Counted from the stretch's first letter, positions 22,353 to 32,361 are shown. The stretch is DNA of 64,000 nt from Petunia secreta (GCA_029990175.1 JARKIP010000003.1:4588001-4652000); one strand, 5' to 3'. The notes: generated by a model from the sequence alone, not told the origin. Numbers and translations are program-made.

Positions 22353-22772
22353 TTTACAAAAAGGTTAATTACACTTATATATAATTTTAAAGTCTTATTT
22401 ACAAAAGAAATAGTAAATATTATGCATATTACAAAACATAGCATTATTTTTAATATACAAATTGCTACAAACAACTAGAAAAGAAAAACCCTAACCTACA
22501 CCCCACATCCCTCCCCCCTACCGCCCCATGCTGCCTATTACCGCCGCCGCCAGACTGCCTGATAAGACCCAAACCCCCTCAAGACCCTTCACTCGGAGTC
22601 AAGCCAAGTTGATCCAAGACACCCATCTTCATTTGATATGGAAGGGTATGGAAGAAGGCTCCAAGACCAACTTGAAGACTATACTTTGGTGTGCCATGGA
22701 TGGAGAACCTTCTAGTACACTTGTCGAGGCATCCGGAGCACTTTTGGAAGCAACTCAAGAGGCCACAGCACC

Positions 22773-22935
22773 AGGCGGACCGCCTACTCAACTAGGCCGG
22801 CCGCCTAGTTTTTGATCACTCTCTGGATCTCACTAGGCGGACCGCCTCTGTAGAACTCACAGACCAGGCGGACCGCCCACTCTCTCAGCTTGCCAAGAAT
22901 AGGCCGGGCGCCTAGTTGAAGTAGGCTGGGCGCCT
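22773..22935. repeat. Cluster of six 13-bp GC palindromes in the LTR
   Basis: Near-palindromes of the form AGGCGGACCGCCT start at 22773, 22794, 22835, 22866, 22901 and 22923. Variants are AGGCCGGCCGCCT, AGGCGGACCGCCC, AGGCCGGGCGCCT and AGGCTGGGCGCCT. Start-to-start spacings are 21, 41, 31, 35 and 22 bp. The cluster lies upstream of the TATA box, so it may be a regulatory array in U3; this is inference. Confidence 0.9.
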
Positions 22936-23064
22936 ACTTTGTGAAGGGGTGCGGGAATTGCTACTTTTTATGCTATGTTTGGACAAGTATAGCCCTATGA
23001 GGCCCTTATTGTTTTAACCCACTTTGGGGGTATTTTTGAGCTTTCATTACATGTAAGTGAAGTC

Positions 23065-23072
23065 TATAAATA
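23065..23072 (+). promoter_or_regulatory. TATA box of the young Gypsy LTR
   Basis: TATAAATA about 505 bp into the LTR, 130 bp after the palindrome cluster. The copy in the 3' LTR is at 29868-29875. Promoter role is inferred. Confidence 0.6.
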
Positions 23073-23390
23073 CTTCACAAACCTATTCAAACCTTAGTCT
23101 ACCTTGAATTATATGAATGATGAAAAGAAACTATCTCTTGTTTGGAGAATCCTTTGCCTTGGTTGCTTGAGTTCACTAGTGGAATCTAGTTGAGTCTTGA
23201 ACCGAAAACCCGATCATTCTATTTGCGAGCCCCAAGTGTGGCTCGAGGGTAGTTGCATAGTGTAGGTCCTCCTTGACACCGATACGAGGGTATTATGGAA
23301 CGAGTTCTCCATAGTTACTTCGTAGGGAGTTCGAGTAGTGTCTCGCTCTTTATCTTTATTTCCGCGTTTCGTATTTGATTCTTATCATCT

Positions 23391-23402
23391 TGGTATCAGA
23401 GC
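23391..23402 (+). other. Primer-binding site, initiator tRNA-Met
   Basis: TGGTATCAGAGC, three bases after the LTR, is the standard complement of the plant initiator Met-tRNA 3' end. Confidence 0.92.
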
Positions 23403-23893
23403 AAGGCTCGGGTTTTGTTTCTACAAACCCCCGACCCTTGATTCTTCGTGCCTAGGTTGGTTTCTATCTTAGGTTCTTATTTGTTGTTGAAGAAAAAGAA
23501 GAAAACACAAAAAAAAAAAAATAGAAAAGGGTTGAAAAAACACAAAAATTTGATCATAGAATCTTGGTTTGTTGGACCCATTGCTTGATTGATATTGGGT
23601 TTTGTTCCTTGTTGGAAACCCGTTCTTTTGGTACCCTGAGCGTCGAATTTGAAGTAGAAACACAAGGATTGAAAATTTGAAACCCTTGAAGAACTTGAAA
23701 ATTTGAAACCCTAGCTATGAACATGGTGGAATGTTGAACTTTGATTGGGGTTTGATAAAATTGATTGGGGTTTGATCTCTGTGCTTGAAACAACATTGGG
23801 GTACCTTTGATTTGCCAAAACAACGTGTGGATTGATGAATTTTTGGGTGCAAAACCAAGAAAATCGTATTTGAACTGTGTTGGAACTTGCAGT

Positions 23894-24045
23894 AGGCGGA
23901 GCGCCTAGGGAAACGGGCGGACCGCCTGAAATTTTTGTGCTCTCTGGACTTTACAGAGGCGGACCGCCTACTTAGAGTAGGCTGACCGCCCACTTCCCAC
24001 TGAAGACACTGGGCGGACCACCTAGTCCAAACAGGTGGGGCGCCT
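23894..24045. repeat. Second cluster of six 13-bp GC palindromes, in the leader
   Basis: Copies start at 23894, 23915, 23957, 23979, 24011 and 24033 (spacings 21, 42, 22, 32, 22), for example AGGCGGAGCGCCT, GGGCGGACCGCCT and AGGCGGACCGCCT. The sequence between copies 2 and 3 also resembles the LTR cluster (TTTTTG, then CTCTCTGGA, then GGCGGACCGCCT), so the two clusters look like a diverged duplication. Confidence 0.9.
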
Positions 24046-24476
24046 ACTTCCTGGAGAGTTGGGAATCGGGTAGTTTCTTCTAGGTTCGTTTGTTTTGTTG
24101 TTTGCATCGCTTCTAACTAGTATTATTAGAGTATAATCCTACTCGATTAGTACTAATTACTTCAAGCTACTAGGATCATCGTGCCTTAGAACGGAGACTA
24201 GAACTCAAAGAAGATCCGTAGTGCCTTTTGACTCAAGTCCTCACTCAAAGTGCTTAGCGATCCAATCGAGTCCTATTAACTCCACTCACCCCGGAGTACA
24301 TTTGGCTCTTGAGTCGAGTGATTAGGTTAAGGTTTACTATTCAACTTTGTGAAGCTTTTGAGTTCAAGCAAGAGTGAAATATCCACCGCCACCTAAAAGA
24401 GTGATCCGAGTGAACACAAGTGAGGGAGCGAGTGAGGTGTTTTAACTAACTCTTGTTTCTTTTCTTTGTAGGTACA

Positions 24477-27400
24477 ATGGCCAACGAAGGTCAAGATTTC
24501 ATCAAGGAGGCCTTGGCTAGCCTTCTTGCCAAGATGGATGTTATGACTCAACGGATTGAGTCACTTGAAAAGGGTGCTTCAAGTACCCAAGGAGACCAAG
24601 GGACCCCGAGTGTCCCAATTGAAAAGGGGACCCCGAGTGTCCAAATTGAGACCGGTGAAGGCTCGAGTAGCCCTACCTTTACCCCGGAGCAAGTTGTTGA
24701 ATTGCTCAATCAACAACGGGTAAAGGAAGATCGAGAGAGAATTGAACGAACGGGCATTCCCCGTATTTTGGATAATCCCCCAAGAGACAACCCATTACCA
24801 AGACCCATCCGAAATGTGCAACCTCTTGAGCAAGTCGATGAAGCTCAAGAAGGGGAGGAAGCCGAGTATGGTGATGATATGTATGGGCTTGATGACCACT
24901 TTCAACCGAGACGTGGTATGAATTGGGGTCATAATGTGGATCGAGGTAGGGGCCGAGGTCGAGGGCCACCTATGGGATTTGTTGGAGGGAATGCGAGAAG
25001 GGAGTATGGTGTGAATGAAGACCACTATGGGGGCCAACCGGAGCCATTCCGTGGGGGTCGTGACAACAACAACAATCTTAATAGTGTGAAGATTACTATT
25101 CCTCCTTTCAAAGGGAGTAGTGATCCGGTGGAGTACCTTGATTGGAAGTTGTCCATGGAACGTATATTTGACACCAATGACATGCCCGAATTGAAGAAGA
25201 CTAAGTATGCTATCTCTACCTTTGAGTCCTTTGCTTCTACATGGTGGGAGTCGGTAAAGAGGAATAGAAGGAGGATGGGGATGGTTCTTAATCTTACTTG
25301 GGATGAGTTGATCCGTGTGATGGATGAAAAGTACTTGACTAACCAATACCGAGTGGACCAACAAAAGCGTCTCTATGAATTGAAACAAGGTTCCAAGTCG
25401 GTTGGGGAGTACTTCAATGAGTTTGAACAAGTCCGGATGACTCTAGACTTGGATGAGGAAGACAATGAGACGGCCATGATCCGTTTCAAAGGGGGCTTAA
25501 ACCGAGACATAGCTTCACTTTTGAAGTTTCACAAGTACAATGATCAGTACAAGCTATGTGAGGATGCGGTTGAAGCCGAGAAGTGGCTCAAAGAGGAGAA
25601 ATCCCTTCGCTACAAGAGTAATACTATTACTCCATTGAACAAGCCAAAGGATTGGAAGTCTCCTACAACTAATGCCAAATTCCAAAGTGCAAGTGGTGCA
25701 AGTGCTAGCAAGGAAGTGAAAAAGCCTTTTGAGAGGTCGACACAACCCGTGGGAGGTAATTCTAGAACTCAATTGAGTAATCCAATCTCTTCTTCTACTC
25801 AATGCTTTAAGTGTAAGGGATATGGTCATCTCTCTAAAGATTGCCCTACTCGGAAAACTATGGTTCTTGTTGGTGACTTGGTCTATGAGCAAGATAGTGA
25901 GCCCGAGGAAGAAGAGGGAGTAGAGGGTGATGTGGATGAGGGAGATGAAGGGGAGATTACTATGATTGAAGATGATGAATCCCATGCCTTCCTTGTTGTG
26001 AGGAGGAGTCTAGGAGTCATGTGTGTAGAGGATGTTGAGACCTTGCAACGAGAGAATCTTTTTCACTCCAAATGCCGAGTCATGGGTCTCATTTGCTCTA
26101 TGATCATTGACTCGGGAAGTTGTGCTAATGTTATTAGCCAAACACTTGTTACCCAATTGAAAATACCTACCTTGAAACACCCAAGTCCTTATAAGCTTCA
26201 ATGGCTTAGTGAGTGTGGTGAGTTGAGGGTGGTTAAGCAATGTTTGATCAAATTCAAGATTGGGAACTATGTGGATGAACACATGTTCGATGTCGTGCCT
26301 ATGCAAGCATGCCACCTACTCTTTGGTAGGCCTTGGCAATTTGATCGACGTGTGGTTCATAATGGTCATGCCAACACCTATACGGTGACGCATGAGGGGA
26401 AAAAGTTTGTGCTCCAACCTATGACTCCCAAACAAGTGAGCGATGATTACAAACGGATGCGGGAGTTGAGAGAAGTGGCAAAGGCTAAGTCGGTTGTTGA
26501 GACTAGCCCTTTGTCCAAAAGCTTGGTGGCAATCCCACCTACTTCTACCGGTGGCATATGTGCCATGATGCAACCGGGCGAGATCCTAAAAGGAAATGAT
26601 GGCAACAAGCTTCTCATATGCCTAGTGCACAAAGGTATGGTTCTAAACTCTAATTGTGATTTTTCTTCTAACCCTTTGCCTAGTGTGTTTGAGAATGTTT
26701 TGAAGGATTTTGGTGACATGTTCCCGGATGAAATGCCGGATGGATTGCCTCCTTTGAGGGGCATTGAGCATCAAATAGATTTTGTCCCGGGATCCCAAAT
26801 CCCAAACAAACCGGCCTATAGGAGCAACCCGGAGGATACAAGGGAATTGCAAAAGCAAGTTGATGAATTGCTCACTAAAGGCTTGGTGAGGGAAAGCTTG
26901 AGTCCTTGTGCCGTGCCCGTGATCCTTGTTCCCAAAAAGGACGGCACTTGGAGAATGTGTGTTGATTGTCGGGCCGTGAACAAAATAACGGTAAAGTACC
27001 GTCATCCTATTCCCCGGCTTGATGATATGTTAGATGAATTGAGCGGATCATGTGTGTTTAGCAAAATTGACCTTAGGTCCGGCTACCATCAAATCCGGAT
27101 GAAACCCGGTGATGAATGGAAAACCGCATTCAAGACCAAATTTGGTCTCTATGAATGGTTGGTGATGCCCTTTGGGCTCTCCAATGCACCTAGCACTTTC
27201 ATGAGGCTAATGAACTATGTTCTAAAGCCATTCATCAACAAGTTTGTGGTCGTCTATTTTGACGATATATTGATCTATAGCAAATCAATAGACGACCATG
27301 TTGAACACCTTAGGCTAGTGCTTGAAAAGTTGAGAGCCGAAAAGCTCTATGCTAATTTTAAAAAGTGTGCCTTTGGTGTTGAGAAGGTGGTCTTCCTTGG

Positions 27401-29618
27401 GTTTGTTGTGAGTGCCCAAGGAGTGGAGGTGGATGAGTCCAAGGTAGAGGCCATACGTGATTGGCCTACTCCTACTACCGTGACTCAAGTGAGGAGCTTT
27501 CATGGTCTCGCGAGCTTTTATAGGCGATTTGTGAAGGACTTTAGCTCCATTGCCGCTCCACTCACCGAATTGGTGAAGAAAGACCAACCGTTTGTTTGGG
27601 GAGAGCCTCAAGAAAAGGCCTTCCTTGAGTTGAAAAGTAGGTTGAGTACCGCCCCTCTATTGCAATTGCCCGACTTCGGAAAGGCATTTGAGGTTGAATG
27701 TGATGCCTCGGGTGTGGGAATTGGTGGTGTTTTAATGCAATATAGCAAACCCATCGCCTACTTTAGTGAAAAGTTGAAAGGGGCATCCTTGAATTATTCT
27801 ACATATGACAAGGAGTTGTATGCCCTTGTGAGAGCCCTTGCCCATTGGCAACACTATCTTTGGCCTCGTGAGTTTGTAATCAAGAGTGACCATGAGTCAC
27901 TCAAGCATTTGAGAGGCCAAGAGAAGCTCAATAAGAGACATGCCAAGTGGGTTGAATTCATTGAATCTTTTCCCTATGTGATCCAATACAAGAAAGGGAA
28001 AGACAATGTTGTGGCGGATGCGCTTTCAAGAAAGTTTGCCCTAGCCACCACTCTCACCTCTAAGCTCATGGGTTTTGAGAGCATTAAATTGATGTATGCT
28101 CATGACCCAAAGCTAAAGAGTGTCCATGACACTCTAGAGAAAGGGGAGAGAGTTGACAAATACCAATGGTTTGATGGTTATATCTTTAAAAATGGTAGAG
28201 TGTGCATTCCGGAGTCCTCTTGGAGAGAGTTGCTTGTGCATGAAGCACATTGCGGGGGACTCATGGGACATTTTGGCACAAGAAAGACTTTGGCCATTCT
28301 TCAAGAACAATTCCATTGGCCAAAGATGAGGGTGCATGTGGAAAAGTTTTGCGCTAATTGCCTTGAGTGCAAGCGAGCCAAATCTAAAGCCCACCCTCAT
28401 GGGTTGTATACCCCTCTCCCCGTACCTACTAGTCCATGGTTGGATATCTCGATGGATTTTGTGATGGGATTACCAAGGACTAGAGGGGGCCATGATAGCA
28501 TTTATGTTGTTGTGGATAGGTTTTCCAAAATGGCTCATTTCATTCCATGCAAGAAATGTGATGATGCACAACATGTGGCAACTTTGTTTATTGAAAATGT
28601 CTTGAAGTTGCATGGTGTGCCTCAAACTATAGTGAGTGATAGGGAAACTAAGTTCCTAAGTCATTTTTGGAGGTGTTTATGGGGTGCTTTAGGCACCAAG
28701 CTCTTGTTCTCCACGTCCCACCACCCCCAAACCGATGGGCAAACGGAAGTGGTAAACCGAACCTTGGGTGCTCTTCTTAGAGCCATGACTCGAGGCAAGG
28801 CCGGGACTTGGATTGATCGTCTACCTCTTATGGAGTTTGCATACAATCGCACATTGCATAGCATGATAGGCATGACTCCATTCGAGTGTGTTTATGGATT
28901 TGACCCCTTGATTCCCCTTGATCTAACCCCTTTGCCAAGGGAAATGGTTGTTAATTTTGAAGGTAAAGCTAGAGCCAAGGCTTTGGTTGAACTCCATGCA
29001 AAGGCGAAGAAGAACTTGGAGGAAGCTTATGCTAAGGTTGCCGCCAAGAAGAACAAAGGACGCAAGAAGGTGGAACTCAAGAAGGGTGACTATGTGTGGG
29101 TGCACTTCCGGAAAGAAAGGTTTCCAAACCTTAGGAAAGGGAAGTTGGCACCCCGAGGAGATGGTCCATTCCAAGTGCTCTCGAAGATAAACAACAATGC
29201 CTATGTGGTCGACTTACCAAGTGAGTATCAAGTTTCTAATACTTTCAATGTTAGTGACTTGGTTCCTTTGAATGTAGGTGATGAAGAGGCTGTGCTTAAT
29301 GATGAAGAGGTCGTGGATGATGCTTCGATTTCGAGGACGAAATCTTCTCAAGAAGGGGAGGATGATAAGACCCAAACCCCCTCAAGACCCTTCACTCGGA
29401 GTCAAGCCAAGTTGATCCAAGACACCCATCTTCATTTGATATGGAAGGGTATGGAAGAAGGCTCCAAGACCAACTTGAAGACTATACTTTGGTGTGCCAT
29501 GGATGGAGAACCTTCTAGTACACTTGTCGAGGCATCCGGAGCACTTTTGGAAGCAACTCAAGAGGCCACAGCACCAGGCGGACCGCCTACTCAACTAGGC
29601 CGGCCGCCTAGTTTTTGA
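24477..29618 (+). CDS. Gag-Pol polyprotein, Ty3/Gypsy, uninterrupted
   Basis: From the ATG at 24477 (MANEGQDFIKEALASLLAKM) the frame is open for about 1,713 residues. An upstream in-frame ATG at 24453 would add eight hydrophobic residues, but TTTCTTTGTAG just before the chosen start looks like a splice acceptor. Domains with approximate residues: acidic and RG-rich head; gag fold 200-330 (STWWESVKRNRRRM); zinc knuckle CFKCKGYGHLSKDC near 442; aspartic protease MIIDSGSCANVIS near 543; reverse transcriptase with YFDDILIYS near 926; RNase H FEVECDASGVGIGGVL near 1072; integrase zinc domain ending CANCLECK near 1295; integrase catalytic residues in DISMDFVMG, VSDRE and TDGQTEVVNRT, with about 35 residues between the last two; GPF-type module GDGPFQVLSKINNNAYVVDL. 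No chromodomain was recognised. The tail continues into the 3' LTR. All catalytic motifs seen are intact, so it could code for an active element. Confidence 0.95.
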   Translation: MANEGQDFIKEALASLLAKMDVMTQRIESLEKGASSTQGDQGTPSVPIEKGTPSVQIETGEGSSSPTFTPEQVVELLNQQRVKEDRERIERTGIPRILDNPPRDNPLPRPIRNVQPLEQVDEAQEGEEAEYGDDMYGLDDHFQPRRGMNWGHNVDRGRGRGRGPPMGFVGGNARREYGVNEDHYGGQPEPFRGGRDNNNNLNSVKITIPPFKGSSDPVEYLDWKLSMERIFDTNDMPELKKTKYAISTFESFASTWWESVKRNRRRMGMVLNLTWDELIRVMDEKYLTNQYRVDQQKRLYELKQGSKSVGEYFNEFEQVRMTLDLDEEDNETAMIRFKGGLNRDIASLLKFHKYNDQYKLCEDAVEAEKWLKEEKSLRYKSNTITPLNKPKDWKSPTTNAKFQSASGASASKEVKKPFERSTQPVGGNSRTQLSNPISSSTQCFKCKGYGHLSKDCPTRKTMVLVGDLVYEQDSEPEEEEGVEGDVDEGDEGEITMIEDDESHAFLVVRRSLGVMCVEDVETLQRENLFHSKCRVMGLICSMIIDSGSCANVISQTLVTQLKIPTLKHPSPYKLQWLSECGELRVVKQCLIKFKIGNYVDEHMFDVVPMQACHLLFGRPWQFDRRVVHNGHANTYTVTHEGKKFVLQPMTPKQVSDDYKRMRELREVAKAKSVVETSPLSKSLVAIPPTSTGGICAMMQPGEILKGNDGNKLLICLVHKGMVLNSNCDFSSNPLPSVFENVLKDFGDMFPDEMPDGLPPLRGIEHQIDFVPGSQIPNKPAYRSNPEDTRELQKQVDELLTKGLVRESLSPCAVPVILVPKKDGTWRMCVDCRAVNKITVKYRHPIPRLDDMLDELSGSCVFSKIDLRSGYHQIRMKPGDEWKTAFKTKFGLYEWLVMPFGLSNAPSTFMRLMNYVLKPFINKFVVVYFDDILIYSKSIDDHVEHLRLVLEKLRAEKLYANFKKCAFGVEKVVFLGFVVSAQGVEVDESKVEAIRDWPTPTTVTQVRSFHGLASFYRRFVKDFSSIAAPLTELVKKDQPFVWGEPQEKAFLELKSRLSTAPLLQLPDFGKAFEVECDASGVGIGGVLMQYSKPIAYFSEKLKGASLNYSTYDKELYALVRALAHWQHYLWPREFVIKSDHESLKHLRGQEKLNKRHAKWVEFIESFPYVIQYKKGKDNVVADALSRKFALATTLTSKLMGFESIKLMYAHDPKLKSVHDTLEKGERVDKYQWFDGYIFKNGRVCIPESSWRELLVHEAHCGGLMGHFGTRKTLAILQEQFHWPKMRVHVEKFCANCLECKRAKSKAHPHGLYTPLPVPTSPWLDISMDFVMGLPRTRGGHDSIYVVVDRFSKMAHFIPCKKCDDAQHVATLFIENVLKLHGVPQTIVSDRETKFLSHFWRCLWGALGTKLLFSTSHHPQTDGQTEVVNRTLGALLRAMTRGKAGTWIDRLPLMEFAYNRTLHSMIGMTPFECVYGFDPLIPLDLTPLPREMVVNFEGKARAKALVELHAKAKKNLEEAYAKVAAKKNKGRKKVELKKGDYVWVHFRKERFPNLRKGKLAPRGDGPFQVLSKINNNAYVVDLPSEYQVSNTFNVSDLVPLNVGDEEAVLNDEEVVDDASISRTKSSQEGEDDKTQTPSRPFTRSQAKLIQDTHLHLIWKGMEEGSKTNLKTILWCAMDGEPSSTLVEASGALLEATQEATAPGGPPTQLGRPPSF
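29350..29362 (+). other. Polypurine tract of the young Gypsy element
   Basis: AAGAAGGGGAGGA lies directly before the 3' LTR, inside the coding frame. The same tract precedes the LTR of the decayed relative near 53851-53863. Confidence 0.8.
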
Positions 29619-30190
29619 TCACTCTCTGGATCTCACTAGGCGGACCGCCTCTGTAGAACTCACAGACCAGGCGGACCGCCCACTCTCTCAGCTTGCCAAG
29701 AATAGGCCGGGCGCCTAGTTGAAGTAGGCTGGGCGCCTACTTTGTGAAGGGGTGCGGGAATTGCTACTTTTTATGCTATGTTTGGACAAGTAAAGCCCTA
29801 TGAGGCCCTTATTGTTTTAACCCACTTTGGGGGTATTTTTGAGCTTTCATTACATGTAAGTGAAGTCTATAAATACTTCACAAACCTATTCAAACCTTAG
29901 TCTACCTTGAATTATATGAATGATGAAAAGAAACTATCTCTTGTTTGGAGAATCCTTTGCCTTGGTTGCTTGAGTTCACTAGTGGAATCTAGTTGAGTCT
30001 TGAACCGAAAACCCGATCATTCTATTTGCGAGCCCCAAGTGTGGCTCGAGGGTAGTTGCATAGTGTAGGTCCTCCTTGACACCGATACGAGGGTATTATG
30101 GAACGAGTTCTCCATAGTTACTTCGTAGGGAGTTCGAGTAGTGTCTCGCTCTTTATCTTTATTTCCGCATTTCGTATTTGATTCTTATCA
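29363..30190 (+). repeat. 3' LTR of the young Gypsy element
   Basis: 828 bp, near-identical to 22560-23387. Its first 256 bp are also coding: the polyprotein stops at 29618, after the first two GC palindromes. The palindrome cluster is at 29576-29738. Confidence 0.95.
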
Positions 30191-30521
30191 CTGCCACCGC
30201 CGCCAGACTGCTACCGCCGCCACCCAAGTTTGCTGAAACAGTAAAAAACAGTCTAAAACAGTGCAGAAATAGTCGGAAACGGTGTTGAAACATTATGAAA
30301 TGGCGGCGGGTCGGTGGTGGTCGGCGGAGGCAGCAGGAGGAAGAAGGGAGAGAAAATATGAGAGAGGGGAGGAGGAGGCTAGGGGTTTTTTATGTTTAGG
30401 GTTTATATACTTTTGTTATTTTTTGTAATTAAGTCTTCATTTCCTTTAAATTGTGTAATTATACCAAAATATTTCTATCTTTTGTAATTAAGTCTCCCAT
30501 TTGTATTTTCCTTTACAAAAA

Positions 30522-31031
30522 TATGATATTATAGCACCGCTAATGCTTAACTTTTAGATCCCCTTAAAACACTATTTAACTTTTAGCCTTTATAGTCAGT
30601 ACTTGGAGCAGTTTCTAGAGGATAGCCAAAAGGTTAGTTCAAAATTCCTAGAAGGTCCTAGCATATCGTTATAAAGTGCTAAAACTTAAACACATTTTTA
30701 ACCGCGGATAAAAACTAAATTGTCGATCACCAAGGCTACAGAGTAAATTTCCTTATTTATTCTAGCTAGTAATTAGGATAGGCCTATTTGGCCCAATGGT
30801 CAGATAACTTCTCGAGCCTGTAAGAATTCAAAATGGGAGCGAAATGCCATTGAAATAGTCTAATAATCTACGAATCTACATGCAGGAAACTCTTGAGGAC
30901 TGGGAGATAAAATATCTATGCCCAAGACAGTAGGTGGTCAAAATATCACTAATGTATATTGGCATGGAACAGAGCAGCTAATATTTTCTATGGGGTGCCA
31001 AGAATGATCACTGGCTTAACAATATACGACC
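30522..31031. other. Unassigned flank between two retrotransposons
   Basis: Moderately AT-rich, with no reading frame and no terminal repeats recognised. Confidence 0.4.
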
Positions 31032-31036
31032 TTCAG

Positions 31037-32355
31037 TGATGTTTGGCATTTTATGCCTATATTTCCTTAATATTTTTTTACGTTTGAATACTTTATTCGC
31101 TCGTTTTATAGCTTGTGGCTGTGGTTTTATACTGATTTTATGTCGTGCGTGTGTAGGTTGTTACGCAGTGTAATTGGAGCTTTTAGGAGCATGATTGAGC
31201 GAGAAAAGATTGGATTTTGATTGAGGATTGGATCGAGCACACGAAGGCATGATACGGACACGATTTCGGACCAAAGAAGACGAAGATTGGCTGGGCGCCG
31301 TGGGCTCCGCGCCGCGCCACCCATAGCGCGCAGGGGTTGGGCGCGGTTGCCCATGCGCCGCATGCCCAAAGCGGAAGAGTCTGTGGCGTCCTCTGGTTGT
31401 CCTCGCGCGTTCCGAGGCGCGGGGCGCCCGTTATAGCGCCCCTTGTGCGCGTTTCTACTTCCTATTTCGTCTAGGATTGGGTCTAACTTATTACTAGGTG
31501 TTTGTAAACTCTATAAATACTCTTTTACTTAGTTTTTCATGGGAGTTCAGACCTTTGGAGCAAGTTTTGGAGGAGAGGGGAGGAGCCCTAGATGTCTTCC
31601 ACACAAGTTCTTTCTCTCTTTCTCTTATTCTTCTCTTTAATTCTATAGTTTGTTCGTTCTAGGGTTAGAGTAAATACATGAAGGTTGATGTTTGAAAGTT
31701 GATTTCTTCCTATTGATTTACCATTACGGATTGTTTATTCTTTCTTGATCATAATTGTTTGATTATAACGGCCGTATAATTGAACACTATCTACGGTTCT
31801 TAGATTGAACTCGACAGAGGGAATTTATGAACGCAAATAAGAAAGAATAGAACTAGTTTGTGAACCCGGGCATCGGAGAACCAATTCGCGGGTAGGATAG
31901 ACATATACTTGCTTGCCTAGTTTAACTCATTACAGGATCGTTAATGCGTGCACGTGATTCAACCCATAGACATATAGGGATTGGAGTAGCCTGCATAGAC
32001 CGTGAAGAATCGAAAGGTTTTCACGGGTACAATTAACCTGTTAGTTAGCAATCTAGGAAATCAAGAAGTAGAATCAACTGGAAAACTCAACTGGACTGTT
32101 TGCAACTCTGACCCTGGACCGTTTCTCCACTATTGATAACAACCCATAAATTGCTCTCAAATACTTGATCTCAATTACTTGTTTTAATTATTGCAATTAG
32201 TTAGTAAAATCTCAACCATTGGAAAAGATCCCTGAATAGTTTATATAAATTGTTTGATAGGATTCAGTCTGAATAGTCCTCGTGGGAACGATACTCGATT
32301 TATTACTTTATTACTTGTCGACCACGTATACTTGCGTGTGCGTTTGGGAGCAACA
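31037..32355 (+). repeat. 5' LTR of the Athila-like element
   Basis: TGATGTTTGG...GGGAGCAACA. A CG-rich block of about 170 bp (31276-31450) has many GCGCC and GGCGC words; a TATAAATA box follows near 31512. Frames at 31127-31436 are made of this GC block and are not genes. Confidence 0.93.
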
Positions 32356-32361
32356 AGTTTT

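Larger units (their letters stand above)
22560..23387 (+). repeat. 5' LTR of the young Gypsy element
   Basis: TGATAAGACC...GATTCTTATCA, 828 bp; TGATAAG and CTTATCA are inverted ends. It holds six GC-rich 13-bp palindromes and a TATAAATA box at 23065-23072. The open frame at 22528-22815 is the LTR copy of the polyprotein tail, not a separate gene. Confidence 0.95.
22560..30190 (+). mobile_element. Young, apparently intact Ty3/Gypsy LTR retrotransposon (TSD CTGCC)
   Basis: 7,631 bp, with two 828-bp LTRs differing by eye at only two positions (T/A near 22992 and G/A near 23365) and with the direct repeat CTGCC at 22555-22559 and 30191-30195. It has an initiator-Met-tRNA primer site, a leader of about 1.1 kb, one uninterrupted gag-pol frame and a purine tract. 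Pol motifs fit the chromovirus branch (Reina- or Tekay-like); the clade is not settled and no chromodomain was recognised. It inserted into a small MULE. Near-identical LTRs and an open polyprotein make it the only candidate autonomous element here. A decayed relative lies at 50340-54660. Confidence 0.95.
22363..30511. mobile_element. Small MULE-like element split by the young Gypsy insertion (TSD TTTACAAAAA)
   Basis: With the inserted retrotransposon and one copy of its target repeat removed, about 513 bp remain (22363-22559 and 30196-30511). The ends are GGTTAATTAC and, inverted, GGAAAATACA. The arms share blocks such as GTCTTATTTACAAAAG and GACTTAATTACAAAAG. The 10-bp repeat TTTACAAAAA flanks it at 22353-22362 and 30512-30521, which fits Mutator-like elements (9-11 bp). 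The centre has CCGCCGCC repeats and GAAACAGT-type repeats also seen in the MULE at 55320-57002. It is non-autonomous. Confidence 0.65.

Noticed and set aside
22528..22815. 95-residue forward frame at the left end of the young Gypsy element
   Set aside because: It is the 5' LTR copy of the polyprotein tail, with a start codon supplied by flanking MULE DNA; not a separate gene.
24706..29594. Numerous reverse-strand and out-of-frame ORFs within the polyprotein
   Set aside because: Shadows of the 1,713-residue gag-pol frame; none has motifs of its own.
28948..29618. Chromodomain at the end of the Gypsy polyprotein
   Set aside because: Expected in many chromoviruses, but no aromatic-cage pattern could be seen after the GPF-type module.
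31127..31436. Two opposite frames in the Athila-like LTR, repeated at 35593-35902
   Set aside because: They cover the CG-rich LTR block, occur identically in both LTRs and have no domain.
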